DNA from: Nitrospira sp. SG-bin1
Lineage (GTDB): Bacteria > Nitrospirota > Nitrospiria > Nitrospirales > Nitrospiraceae
Assembly: GCA_002083365.1 (NCBI GenBank)
Contig: LVWS01000041.1
Coordinates: 1-28,542 of the forward strand
DNA: 28,542 nucleotides
Reading direction: 5' to 3'
Shown: positions 7,300-15,083 of the stretch, piece after piece
Numbering within the stretch: the first letter of the stretch is position 1
Layout: each line of letters begins with the position of its first letter
Notes under the pieces: generated by a model
Databases searched by the model: none
What the model saw: the letters and a program-made list of their open reading frames with translations, nothing else
What the model was told of the DNA's origin: nothing
Made by a program: the position numbers and the translations under genes

Positions 7300-7343
7300 A
7301 TCCTATCAGGCTGCCTCGAACGAGCCACTCGGCAACGCCCTAG
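7300..7343 (-). promoter_or_regulatory. putative operator/promoter of the yqjD-like/holin/ku cluster
   Basis: On the minus strand, CTAGG-N6-CCGAG occupies 7343-7328, one mismatch from the perfect palindrome. After 22 nt TAGGAT (7305-7300) serves as a -10, giving a start near 7293 and a leader of about 60 nt before ATG 7235. There is no good -35 hexamer, which fits an activator-dependent promoter. The site lies just beyond the treY stop codon. Confidence 0.5.
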
Positions 7344-7363
7344 ATTTTGCTCCGCGATCATCG

Positions 7364-10252
7364 TCACAAGGGGTGTGAATCTGCGACACAAAGCCCCACC
7401 GGACAGGCGGCAAAGACGTCCGAACCTCGTACCCTATACCGTTCTCCCAAACGATCGGGAACGATCGAACGTCCGGTGAGAACGTCCTGAAACCGTCGGG
7501 TCCCCCACTCCGACGGTATCGTGATCCATGTCTCATCCCACGGCGACACCGTCGTTTCCGCCAGTCGTACGGCGATCAGCCTCGGCACAGCCGCCATGAC
7601 CATCTGCGACTCGTGAAGGCGAGCAAAGGCAAGAAGGTGATTCGCTTCAGGCCCCTCCGTCTCGAGCGGGACGTATCTGCCCTGTTCAAAGACGTCCGCA
7701 TGCCTTCGGCGACAGTGAAGACCTGCCACAATGAGGTACAGCTTGATGCGGCCGTCCTCGGGATGACTTTGGAGGTCTCGAACGGCGTCGGTCCGCTCCG
7801 GCCGCGCAAGTATGTCCTTGAGTTCCTGGAGGAGAGCGAATCGATGCCCGTAATCGACGGGACGCCGATTGTCGGGGTCCACGAGGTTCCAATCCCACAG
7901 TTCCGACCCTTGATAAAAATCGGGAGTCCCCGGCGCCGTGATCTTGACGAGCGTCTGTGCCAGGGAATTGATGAGTCCGGCCCGGGCGATCCGCTTCTGG
8001 AAGGGCAAGAAGTCGTCGAGAAATTTGTTGGTGCGGCTGCCGTCGAGGATCGCCTGAACGAAGCGCCGCACGCCCTCGTCGTACTCACGATTCGGGTTGA
8101 TCCAGCTGGTATGGACCTTGGCCTCGTGTACGGCCTTCTCCATGTATTGCCGGATGCGGGCACACAAGGTATCGCGTTCCTCCGGACGCAGATCACCCGG
8201 CGGCCAGGCCCCCAGGAGCGTTTGATAGAGCAGATACTCATCGTTGGCGTCCGGGATGTCGTCGTTGTCCTGCCTCGCACGATATCTGGCATTCAACTTC
8301 CGCCACCTGGTCACCCGTGCCTTCCATTCATCGGGGATCTCGGACAGGACATTCAATCGGGCACGCGCATCTTCCCCCCGCTTGGTATCGTGCGTCGCGG
8401 TGGCCGACAACCCCTTGGGCCATCGAGCCAGCCGGTCGACCATACGGCGATGGAACACCTCCGGAGCGATCCCGAATTGTTGCGGGTCTCCTCCGACTTC
8501 ATTGAGAGACAAGAGCCGGTTATACCGATAAAACAGGGTATCTTCGATGCCCTTGGCCGTCACCGGACTCGTGGTCTGCTGGAACTTCATGACGAAGCGT
8601 TCATACTCTTCGGTTTTGACGACTGCGTGGCGATGTTCCTTCAACAGAAGCCCCCGAATAAAGTCGAACACCTCGCCGCCGATTGTAGGATTGCGCCGTT
8701 TGGCTTGGGCCACCGCCCTATGGATGTACGCACGGTCTCGCTCACTGACCGGCTCCGCTCCCACCGTCACATAGGTCCGGTACACGGGGAAACAGGCGAT
8801 GATTTCCCGGATGGCATTGGTCAGACTGTTGAGCGTGAAGTCTCTCGATCGCCGATCCCGCTCGGACAGGAGATTGAGCTGATGGCCGAGCACGTTGATC
8901 TCGCTCGCCATGGAGGCCCGCATGATCAGCTGTTTTGCGCCGTACGCCACATCGGCGTACGACTGAGTGCGCCCGGTTATGCGCCGATAGAGATCGCTGA
9001 AGGCTCGTTCCCGGGTGGGATCCACGAACAATCCGTTGACCATATTGAGAAACTCATATCCCGTGGTGCCGTCGATCGGCCAGGATTCCGGCAACGATTC
9101 ATCCCACCCGAGTATTTTTTCGACGACGACGAACAACGGCCGCTCTCCCGACGAGTGACCGCTCAACTCGATCCCGGCCCGGCTCTGCAATTGTCGAAGA
9201 TACGCGGCGGGATCGTAGAGCCCGTCGACATGGTCGATACGGACTCCCGCCGCCGCGCCGTCTCGAAGGAGCTGAAACACGACGGCATGCGTCGCCTCGA
9301 ACACGGAACCTTCTTCTACGCGGATCGCGGCGAGATCGTTGATGTCGAAAAATCGACGGTAGTTGATCTCTTCCGAGGCGACCTTCCATGAGGCCAATCG
9401 ATAGGCCTGTTGGTCGAGCAATGCGTCCAGCAGATCGAAACTGCGCGGGTCTCCCACGCTCCCATTGAAAAGACGGATATTGTCATGAACGAATGCCGCG
9501 ATACGTTGATGGCCCGCCATGAGGGCGGCGATGCGTCTCCGGATGACCTCTTTCTCTCGTTCCCGTTCCTCGCGCTCATCCGGCGTGCTGTCCTCGCGAT
9601 CGGGAAGATGGCGAATGGCGGTCAGAATGCTCTGCAATTCCATGAGTCCGTCGCTTTCGGCCTGCGCCGCCTCGTCGGACAACAACGTGTCGAGCCGATG
9701 CGACAAGAGCGTGCTCCACGATGTTGGAGCGAGCGGCAGCCGGTGGTCTCCACAGCGGATGACAAAGCGGTCTTCTTCGTAGGCGACCGCGATCTCTTGT
9801 CGTTCAAGCACGACCCCGTAGTGATCCGATAGGATCGGAAGCAGGACCTTGTTGTGCAATTCCCGCTTGAGGGGATGCCAATCGATATCGAACGCTCCCG
9901 CATAACGGGACGACGGTCCGTTTTCCAGCACGTCATACCACCATTGATTCAAGGCTTTGGCGATTCCCATGTGATTGGGAACGACGTCGAGAATCAGCCC
10001 CATGCCGCAATCGTTCAAACTTTTGGACCAGGCTCTGAATTCCTCTTCCGTCCCGAGTTCAGGATTGAGACGCGACGGGTCGATGACATCATAGCCGTGC
10101 AGGCTCCCGGGCATGGCGGCAAGGATGGACGAACTGTAACAATGGGTGATCCCGAGATCGTGGAGATAGGCGGTAAGGGCACGCGCCCGGCGAAATCCGA
10201 AGTCGGCATGGAGTTGAAGCCGATACGTGGCCAGCAAGCGACGGCCGGACAT
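7364..10252 (-). CDS. treY: maltooligosyl trehalose synthase (GH13_26)
   Basis: 962 residues from ATG 10252; a GTG one codon earlier is also possible, but GGAG sits 5 nt before the ATG. TreY isomerises the reducing-end alpha-1,4 bond of maltooligosaccharides to alpha,alpha-1,1, making the substrate for TreZ. Diagnostic segments: TYRLQLHADFGF at the start, DVVPNHMG (~91-97), nucleophile D~341 in GVRIDHVDGLYDP, acid/base E~379 in VVVEKILG, H-D ~622-623 in SATATHDTKRGEDAR, and TAPGTPDFYQGSELWDW near residue 780. An Asp/Glu/Arg-rich insertion at about 219-240 is charged but normal in place. It starts 13 bp after the glgC stop, so the two form an operon. TreZ is not in the window. Confidence 0.96.
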   Translation of the reverse strand: MSGRRLLATYRLQLHADFGFRRARALTAYLHDLGITHCYSSSILAAMPGSLHGYDVIDPSRLNPELGTEEEFRAWSKSLNDCGMGLILDVVPNHMGIAKALNQWWYDVLENGPSSRYAGAFDIDWHPLKRELHNKVLLPILSDHYGVVLERQEIAVAYEEDRFVIRCGDHRLPLAPTSWSTLLSHRLDTLLSDEAAQAESDGLMELQSILTAIRHLPDREDSTPDEREEREREKEVIRRRIAALMAGHQRIAAFVHDNIRLFNGSVGDPRSFDLLDALLDQQAYRLASWKVASEEINYRRFFDINDLAAIRVEEGSVFEATHAVVFQLLRDGAAAGVRIDHVDGLYDPAAYLRQLQSRAGIELSGHSSGERPLFVVVEKILGWDESLPESWPIDGTTGYEFLNMVNGLFVDPTRERAFSDLYRRITGRTQSYADVAYGAKQLIMRASMASEINVLGHQLNLLSERDRRSRDFTLNSLTNAIREIIACFPVYRTYVTVGAEPVSERDRAYIHRAVAQAKRRNPTIGGEVFDFIRGLLLKEHRHAVVKTEEYERFVMKFQQTTSPVTAKGIEDTLFYRYNRLLSLNEVGGDPQQFGIAPEVFHRRMVDRLARWPKGLSATATHDTKRGEDARARLNVLSEIPDEWKARVTRWRKLNARYRARQDNDDIPDANDEYLLYQTLLGAWPPGDLRPEERDTLCARIRQYMEKAVHEAKVHTSWINPNREYDEGVRRFVQAILDGSRTNKFLDDFLPFQKRIARAGLINSLAQTLVKITAPGTPDFYQGSELWDWNLVDPDNRRPVDYGHRFALLQELKDILARPERTDAVRDLQSHPEDGRIKLYLIVAGLHCRRRHADVFEQGRYVPLETEGPEANHLLAFARLHESQMVMAAVPRLIAVRLAETTVSPWDETWITIPSEWGTRRFQDVLTGRSIVPDRLGERYRVRGSDVFAACPVGLCVADSHPL

Positions 10253-10267
10253 CACGACTCCATTGGC

Positions 10268-11506
10268 TCAGGAAACAGGTTCCATGAAATTCATCGGCAC
10301 TTTGGCGTCGCGCGGAATGACGACCAGGCCGGTCGGCGTGAGATGGCATCCGGGAAGTTGAGGCGAGTCCTGAAAACCGATATCGCTGTCGGCGGGGATA
10401 CTGCTGAATCGGTCCGCGATCACGCGGTGCAATCGTGCGTGCGCCCCGATGTGCACACCGTCCATGATGACGCACTCTTCGAGGCGGGCGCCCGACTCGA
10501 TCCGAACCCCGCGGCCGATCACGGAAGACCGAATGTCCGCATCCACGATATGGCTTCCTTGGCCGATCATGGAGTTGTCCGCATAGCTCCGAACCATCGA
10601 AGCCATGGGACCGTCATATACGCCCGCGGCGATCGGCCACTGTCCGTTTCGCAGGTCAAGCGGCGGCTTCTCTCCCAACAGATCCATATTGCTCTGCCAA
10701 TAGGCGTCCAGCGTGCCGACATCGCGCCAGTACCCCCGCTCTTCATGCGGACGCAGACCCGGCACGTCGTTGCGCAGGAAATCATACGCGTAGACCTTCC
10801 GGCCTTGGATGAGATCGGGAATGACATTGCGGCCGAAATCGTGACTGCCTGGACGGGCGGCATCCCGCTCCAAGGTGCGCAATAATACGGAAGTATCGAA
10901 GATATAGTTCCCCATGGAAGAAAGCGCCAAATGGGGATGTCCCGGCATGGCGCGGGGCGTTTTGGGTTTTTCCTCGAATCCGACCAGTCGGTCCGTATGA
11001 TCGATCTCAAGAATGCCGAATTGAGACGACTGCTCGATCGGCACGGGCAACGCCGCCACCGTGGCTTCGGCCCCGCATTCACGATGGAATTGAATCATCT
11101 GCGACACATCCATTCGAAAAATATGGTCCGCCCCGAATACGGCCACGACGTCGGGACGGAAATCGACGATAAGATTCAGGTTGTGATAGACCGCGTCGGC
11201 CGTCCCCTCATACCACCCGCCTCGCGCGCGCATTTGAGGTGGAACGACGGTAATGAACTGGTCTTTCAGGCGTCCCGCGGTGCTCCATGATTCCCGCACA
11301 TGCTCGATCAACGATTGGGAGCGATATTGCACCAGCACATAGTTGGCCGAGATGCCCGAATTGAGCATGTTGCTCAGAACAAAATCGATGATTCGATATT
11401 TCCCTCCGAACGGCACGGCCGGTTTGCTGCGCACGGCCGTCAGCGGCATGAGCCGTTCGCCTTTTCCTCCCGCCATGATCATCGCCAGAACCCGGACAGG
11501 CCTCAT
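10268..11506 (-). CDS. glgC: glucose-1-phosphate adenylyltransferase (ADP-glucose pyrophosphorylase)
   Basis: 412 residues, the normal length. It makes ADP-glucose from glucose-1-phosphate and ATP, the committed step of bacterial glycogen synthesis. Visible motifs: nucleotide-binding MAGGKGERLMPLT (11-23), the activator/substrate loop KPAVPFGGKYRIIDF (28-42), GWYEGTADAV (97-106), FGADHIFRMD (124-133), FEEKPKTP (177-184), and the C-terminal left-handed beta-helix repeats (SMIGQGSHIVDADIRSSVIG, then GARLEECVIMDGVHIG). It is the first gene of glgC-treY, which ties glycogen-type glucan synthesis to trehalose production. A -10-like TAGGAT lies only 10-15 nt before this ATG, so the message may be nearly leaderless, or the promoter call or start is off by a few codons. 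Confidence 0.96.
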   Translation of the reverse strand: MRPVRVLAMIMAGGKGERLMPLTAVRSKPAVPFGGKYRIIDFVLSNMLNSGISANYVLVQYRSQSLIEHVRESWSTAGRLKDQFITVVPPQMRARGGWYEGTADAVYHNLNLIVDFRPDVVAVFGADHIFRMDVSQMIQFHRECGAEATVAALPVPIEQSSQFGILEIDHTDRLVGFEEKPKTPRAMPGHPHLALSSMGNYIFDTSVLLRTLERDAARPGSHDFGRNVIPDLIQGRKVYAYDFLRNDVPGLRPHEERGYWRDVGTLDAYWQSNMDLLGEKPPLDLRNGQWPIAAGVYDGPMASMVRSYADNSMIGQGSHIVDADIRSSVIGRGVRIESGARLEECVIMDGVHIGAHARLHRVIADRFSSIPADSDIGFQDSPQLPGCHLTPTGLVVIPRDAKVPMNFMEPVS

Positions 11507-11515
11507 GACGGCGTC

Positions 11516-11560
11516 ATCCTATCGACCGTGAGTTCGAAGAGGCACTCGTAAATACCCGAG
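11516..11560 (-). promoter_or_regulatory. putative operator/promoter of glgC-treY
   Basis: On the minus strand CTCGG-N6-ACGAG lies at 11560-11545, then 23 nt, then TAGGAT at 11521-11516. Arms differ from CTAGG/CCTAG at three positions, so this is a weak copy, but both the -10 hexamer and the spacing equal those of the yqjD-like promoter, and the six bases after the proximal arm are similar too (TGCCTC versus TGGCTC). The predicted start (about 11509) nearly coincides with the glgC ATG, which is a caution. Confidence 0.4.
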
Positions 11561-11599
11561 GTGAATGTTCGCCACATCGGCCCAATTTTTTGACGATGC

Positions 11600-12085
11600 C
11601 TAGAGCGCCAAGGTCTCTCGGATCAATCGCACGATCGTATCCGGACTGCGGGCGGTATCGACGGTCAGCGTGTCGTCGAGAGGTTCTTCCAACGTTTTCA
11701 ACTGGCTTTGAAGCAACGCCGGGTTCATGAAGTGACCGCGGCGTCCTTTGAGTCGCTCTTCCAGCACACGCGCTTCGGTCCGCAAATACACGAACAGGAC
11801 CTCCGGCCCCACACGCAAATACCGACGGTATGCACGTTTGAGTGCCGAACAGGCCAGCACGGCGTTTCGGCGTTGCGACAGAATGTCCTCAATCGTGTCG
11901 CGGAGACGAGAGAGCCAGGGCCAGCGGTCTTCATCGTTCAAGGGAACGCCTCGGTTCAACTTGGCGAGGTTCGCCTCTTCGTGAAAATCATCCGCGTCGA
12001 TGAACCTCCATCCCAGCGCCTTCGCCAACGCGCTTCCCACACGTGTTTTACCCGTGCCGGTCACTCCGAACACGATGATCACCAT
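11600..12085 (-). CDS. gntK: gluconokinase (GntK family)
   Basis: 161 residues from ATG 12085, preferred over the upstream MM pair at 12109 because AGGAG lies 8 nt before it and the P-loop then begins at the usual position. GVTGTGKT (7-14) is the Walker A. DADDFHEEANLAKLNRGVPL and DEDRWPWLSRL are the gluconate-binding signatures, and CSALKRAYRRYLR and GHFMNPALLQSQLKTLEEP complete the family pattern. The enzyme phosphorylates gluconate to 6-phosphogluconate with ATP. No other gluconate gene is nearby; it lies 94 bp downstream of the glgC start region on the same strand but has its own putative promoter. Confidence 0.92.
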   Translation of the reverse strand: MVIIVFGVTGTGKTRVGSALAKALGWRFIDADDFHEEANLAKLNRGVPLNDEDRWPWLSRLRDTIEDILSQRRNAVLACSALKRAYRRYLRVGPEVLFVYLRTEARVLEERLKGRRGHFMNPALLQSQLKTLEEPLDDTLTVDTARSPDTIVRLIRETLAL

Positions 12086-12107
12086 CGCCGAGACTCCTGT
12101 ATCCATC

Positions 12108-12153
12108 ACCCTAGGGAGTGTTCGTCGATCAAACGAACTAGGCTGAAGCCTAG
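12108..12153 (-). promoter_or_regulatory. putative operator/promoter of gntK (perfect palindrome)
   Basis: ACTAGGCT-GA-AGCCTAGT (12137-12154) is a perfect 8-bp inverted repeat and contains the core CTAGG-N6-CCTAG at 12138-12153. Reading toward gntK, 24 nt separate the proximal arm from TAGGGT (12113-12108), giving a start near 12101 and a short leader that still contains the AGGAG at 12092-12096. Confidence 0.5.
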
Positions 12154-12337
12154 TCCACTTTCAGAATGACTGACAGCTATGGGTGAACGAAACGGATGCC
12201 GCTCGGCGCATCGCCGACGAGCAGGAGTGCCCGACCGAAGATCCATCCCTATCCGAAGTAAGCCATGAATGTCGCTGAACTGTAAGTGGAACACGTCCAT
12301 CACGAAGTCTCGACGGTGACTGGTCCATCCCGTGGGA

Positions 12338-12382
12338 CTAGGGGCTTCCCGAGGCGTAATCCACGGTCAAAATCCATAGAGT
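12338..12382 (+). promoter_or_regulatory. putative operator/promoter of the heme-oxygenase-like gene (and possibly rsbRST)
   Basis: CTAGG-N6-CCGAG at 12338-12353 is one mismatch from the palindrome. After 23 nt, TAGAGT (12377-12382) is a plausible -10, with a start near 12389 and a 40-nt leader to ATG 12430. No recognisable -35 is present. A hairpin at the end of the heme-oxygenase-like gene may limit read-through into rsbR. Confidence 0.5.
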
Positions 12383-12429
12383 GAATCGGCTTTTTATCAA
12401 CCGCCCCACCACTCAGTACGGAGGCCGCC

Positions 12430-13119
12430 ATGCTCGACCGTAGCCCTCTGTTTGAACGACTACATCAGGCCACCCGCCTGGCTCATAGACGCCTTGAACG
12501 TCGGATGGCTCTGTGTTGCCCGCACTTCGACCTCTACGATTATCGACGGTTGCTCCAAGACTTTTTGGGATTCTATAAACCGCTGGAACGTAAGCTCATC
12601 GTCCTCGCGGGCCCCCTCCTTCCTTCACGTTATCTTCTGCAGCGCTGCAAGGTTCCACATTTGGAGCAAGACCTGTTGTCGCTCGGTATGACCGAGGCTG
12701 ATTTGGCAAGGCTGCCGCTTTGTGGGCGCCTCCCTGCGGCTCCTTCTCTTCCGCAGGCGTTCGGCGTGTTGTATGCCATCGACGATCCCCCTGTGGAAGG
12801 ACTGATCGCCGGCATGCACGCACTCGAAAAGCTCGGCATCGATCCGTCGCGAGGCGCATCATTCTTCTCTCGCAGTCGTGAACCTATGGACGAGTATGGG
12901 GAGGAATTCAAGCACGCGATGACGTCGGCAGTGGGAGAGCCGGAACTGCATATTCTCGCGGTCGAGGCCGCTGTCGAAACCCTGAACTGCTTCGAGTCAT
13001 GGCTCGAATACCGACACCGGCCTCAACGTGCCGATCATTCACCCAGGCATGCCTGGTCTAAATACAGGCCGTTCAACATGTCGCCTGCGGACAGGGACCG
13101 CGTCAGTGGCGCGGCCTGA
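12430..13119 (+). CDS. heme-oxygenase-like protein (biliverdin-producing heme oxygenase fold)
   Basis: 229 residues, GGAGG 6 nt before ATG 12430. The N-terminal LHQATRLAHRRLERRM carries the His (H19) that in this family is the proximal heme ligand. LYDYRRLLQDFLGFYKPLE and the all-helical character match bacterial heme oxygenases of the phytochrome-linked type, which cleave heme to biliverdin, CO and iron. The distal helix is odd: where such enzymes usually read GVLYVxEGSxLGG, this reads GVLYAIDDPPVEGLIAG, losing the first Gly-Ser and the GG pair. Activity is therefore uncertain and a sensor or scaffold role is possible. The C-terminal ~30 residues are basic. It precedes rsbR by 127 bp; no bacteriophytochrome is in the window. 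Confidence 0.7.
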   Translation: MLDRSPLFERLHQATRLAHRRLERRMALCCPHFDLYDYRRLLQDFLGFYKPLERKLIVLAGPLLPSRYLLQRCKVPHLEQDLLSLGMTEADLARLPLCGRLPAAPSLPQAFGVLYAIDDPPVEGLIAGMHALEKLGIDPSRGASFFSRSREPMDEYGEEFKHAMTSAVGEPELHILAVEAAVETLNCFESWLEYRHRPQRADHSPRHAWSKYRPFNMSPADRDRVSGAA

Positions 13120-13136
13120 TCGTGATGGATCAGGCC
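13113..13136 (+). terminator. hairpin overlapping the stop codon of the heme-oxygenase-like gene
   Basis: GGCCTGATC (13113-13121) pairs perfectly with GATCAGGCC (13128-13136) around the loop GTGATG, and the TGA stop at 13117-13119 lies in the stem. There is no T tract, so it may only attenuate transcription or protect the 3' end, leaving partial read-through into rsbR. Confidence 0.4.
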
Positions 13137-13192
13137 ACCATGGCGGCGAAGAAGATCGACGGGGTCGGTGCGACATTCCGATCGCCTCAATC

Positions 13193-13216
13193 ATACATCC
13201 ATACATCCATACATCG
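13193..13216 (+). repeat. three tandem 8-bp units (ATACATCC type)
   Basis: ATACATCC occurs at 13193-13200 and 13201-13208, followed by ATACATCG at 13209-13216, 31 bp before the rsbR start. It is a short slippage-prone repeat in the heme-oxygenase/rsbR spacer; no function can be assigned. Confidence 0.6.
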
Positions 13217-13246
13217 TGACCTAACCACGGGAGGGAGGGTTGGCCC

Positions 13247-14104
13247 ATGCCCCAGTCATCGCATCTCGCATCGGATTTTCGCGGTCGTGAAGAGCATATT
13301 CTGAAGGAATGGATCGGCTACCAACTGAGCTCCATGACGCTCAGGCGGGATTTGATCAAGGAGCAACAGTTACGGGAGGAATCCCGTCGTTTCCTGAGCC
13401 TGTTCGTGGAGGCGATCCAACACAACTGGGATAGTGCGTCGCCCGAGTGGAAAGAGCTCAAGGATTGCCTTGCGGACATCACCCGTTCTCGGGCGCAGCA
13501 GGGATTCAGCCCGAGCGAGACCGCCACCTTTGTACTCTCCTTGAAGCAACCGCTCTTCGATGTCGTCCAACAGCGTCAAGGGCTGGATGCACAGACGATG
13601 GCGAAGGAACTATGGGAACTGACGGTACTGTTGGATAAATTGGGACTGCATACGACGGAAGTCTATCAAAAAAGCCGCGAGGAGGTGATCGCGCGCCAAC
13701 AACAGGAACTCCTCGAGCTCTCCACTCCGGTCGTCCAGTTATGGGATGAAATTCTCGCCCTCCCGTTGATCGGCACACTCGACAGCGCCCGCACGCAGGT
13801 GGTGATGGAAAACCTGCTTCAGCGGATCGTGGAAACCGGAGCCCGGATCGCCGTCATCGATATCACCGGTGTGCCGACGGTCGATACGCTCGTCGCGCAG
13901 CACTTGATGAAGACGGTGTCGGCGGCCCGCCTGATGGGAGCCGATTGCATCATCAGCGGCATTCGCCCGCAAATCGCTCAGACGATCGTCCATTTGGGAG
14001 TCAACCTGAACGATATCATCACGAAGTCCACGCTGGCGGATGCGTTTCGGATCGCCTTGCAGCGAACGGGCGCCACGATCGCCAAAGACACCGTTTCGGT
14101 ATAA
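13247..14104 (+). CDS. rsbR: RsbR-type stressosome protein (RsbRD-like sensor domain plus STAS)
   Basis: 285 residues, with a purine-rich Shine-Dalgarno (GGGAGGGAGGG) before ATG 13247. Residues ~10-150 are a helical RsbRD_N-type input domain (HILKEWIGYQ, RSRAQQGFSPSETATFVLSL), and ~155-272 are a STAS domain. VIDITGVPTVDTLVAQHLMK places T214 at the residue phosphorylated by RsbT in RsbR proteins; ISGIRPQIAQTIVHLG holds a second candidate, T246. RsbR and RsbS assemble into the cytoplasmic stressosome that sequesters RsbT. Gene order R-S-T-X is canonical. The N-terminal domain is helical rather than globin-like, so the signal sensed is unknown. Confidence 0.93.
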   Translation: MPQSSHLASDFRGREEHILKEWIGYQLSSMTLRRDLIKEQQLREESRRFLSLFVEAIQHNWDSASPEWKELKDCLADITRSRAQQGFSPSETATFVLSLKQPLFDVVQQRQGLDAQTMAKELWELTVLLDKLGLHTTEVYQKSREEVIARQQQELLELSTPVVQLWDEILALPLIGTLDSARTQVVMENLLQRIVETGARIAVIDITGVPTVDTLVAQHLMKTVSAARLMGADCIISGIRPQIAQTIVHLGVNLNDIITKSTLADAFRIALQRTGATIAKDTVSV

Positions 14105-14196
14105 GCGCGGACGCGAGCGTGAACCGGGACCGATGCGCGGGGTGCCTACCCCGAAGCACCCGGTGTCCTAGGACAGAAGATGTGGAGAGAAGGACA

Positions 14197-14580
14197 ATGG
14201 AGCGAATCCCGATCCTGAAAATGGGACCATATCTGCTGGTGACGATCCAAGTCGACATGCATGATCGCGTGGCCATGACGCTTCAGGAGGAGCTGACCGA
14301 TCAAATCGTGAAGCAACGGTCGAGCGGCGTGTTGCTCGATATCTCCTCCGTCGACGTGGTGGACTCCTTCATCGGCCGCATGATCGGAAACATTGCGTCC
14401 ATGTCGCGCGTCTTGGACGCGGAAACCGTCGTCGTCGGCATGCGACCGGCCGTCGCCATCACCTTGGTCGAATTGGGCATGGCTCTCCCCGGCGTGCGAA
14501 CCGCGCTCAACGTGGACGCCGGCATGGCCTTGCTCAAATCGAACGGAAAGGTGGCGACCAATGGCCGTCTTGCGCGATGA
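14197..14580 (+). CDS. rsbS: RsbS, STAS-only stressosome core protein
   Basis: 127 residues from ATG 14197, preceded by AGAAGGA; a longer in-frame extension to 13945 overlaps rsbR and is rejected. The whole protein is one STAS domain. VLLDISSVDVVDSFIGRMIG contains S57, aligning with the RsbT-phosphorylated Ser of Bacillus RsbS, and GMRPAVAITLVELGM is the conserved second half. It forms the stressosome scaffold with RsbR. The gene overlaps rsbT by 20 bp. Confidence 0.95.
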   Translation: MERIPILKMGPYLLVTIQVDMHDRVAMTLQEELTDQIVKQRSSGVLLDISSVDVVDSFIGRMIGNIASMSRVLDAETVVVGMRPAVAITLVELGMALPGVRTALNVDAGMALLKSNGKVATNGRLAR

Positions 14581-14968
14581 GACGATGGACGTGCGGTCCA
14601 CCGACGACATCATCAAGGCACGCCGGTTGGTGCGCGACTGCGCGGCGACACAGGGATTGTCCTTGGTCGACCAGACGAAACTCGTGACGGCCGCGAGCGA
14701 GCTGGCCCGCAATACGCTGCTGCATGGAGGAGGCGGGACGATGCACATTCAGACGGTCAACCGAGACGGTCGGCGCGGGGTGAAGGCCGTTTTTGTCGAC
14801 CAAGGGCCCGGCATCGTCGATATCGACCAAGCCATGAAAGACGGGTTCTCGACTGGGGGCGGTCTGGGATTGGGACTAGGCGGCGCCAAGCGGTTGGTCA
14901 ATGAGTTCGACATTCGATCGGAACCAGGCAAGGGCACAGCCGTGACGATCGTGCGATGGACGCCGTGA
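14561..14968 (+). CDS. rsbT: RsbT, stressosome switch kinase
   Basis: 135 residues from ATG 14561, inside the end of rsbS (20-bp overlap, translational coupling). It is a minimal GHKL ATPase: N-box TAASELARNTLLHGGGG with N51, G1 box DQGPGI (80-85), and G2 GGGLGLGLGGAKRL (99-112). In Bacillus, RsbT phosphorylates RsbS and RsbR, is released, and then activates the phosphatase RsbU. No RsbU is present here; the adjacent hybrid kinase is the likeliest partner by position, which is an inference. Confidence 0.95.
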   Translation: MAVLRDETMDVRSTDDIIKARRLVRDCAATQGLSLVDQTKLVTAASELARNTLLHGGGGTMHIQTVNRDGRRGVKAVFVDQGPGIVDIDQAMKDGFSTGGGLGLGLGGAKRLVNEFDIRSEPGKGTAVTIVRWTP

Positions 14969-15083
14969 ACGTTCGAGTCGCAAGTCACGGATTTATGGGT
15001 AGGGGTTCCTCGGAGGAGAAAGAGAAAAGCAGTCGGTAGTCGTCGTCGCGTGAACGCCAAACGCGAAACCAGGAACACGAAAC

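Larger units (their letters stand above)
12086..12429. other. 344-bp divergent intergenic region between gntK and the heme-oxygenase-like gene
   Basis: It holds the perfect palindrome at 12137-12154 and its one-mismatch relative at 12338-12353, one facing each flanking gene (described as separate regulatory features). Between them (about 12160-12330) I see no convincing gene; the short minus-strand frame at 12106-12303 has no ribosome-binding site or family signature. Confidence 0.5.

Noticed and set aside
7613..9391. 592-codon open frame on the plus strand opposite treY
   Set aside because: Antisense shadow of a GC-rich coding region; its product shows no recognisable family, while the minus strand has all TreY motifs.
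9854..10885. 343-codon plus-strand frame opposite treY and glgC
   Set aside because: Antisense shadow crossing two well-defined genes; no recognisable domain.
13193..13216. Possible CRISPR-like repeats (also 26440-26471)
   Set aside because: Units are 8-9 bp with no spacers of constant length; these are simple or iteron-like repeats. No CRISPR array or cas gene is present.
13945..14196. 84-codon N-terminal extension of RsbS
   Set aside because: Overlaps rsbR in another frame; the ATG at 14197 has its own RBS and gives the normal RsbS length.
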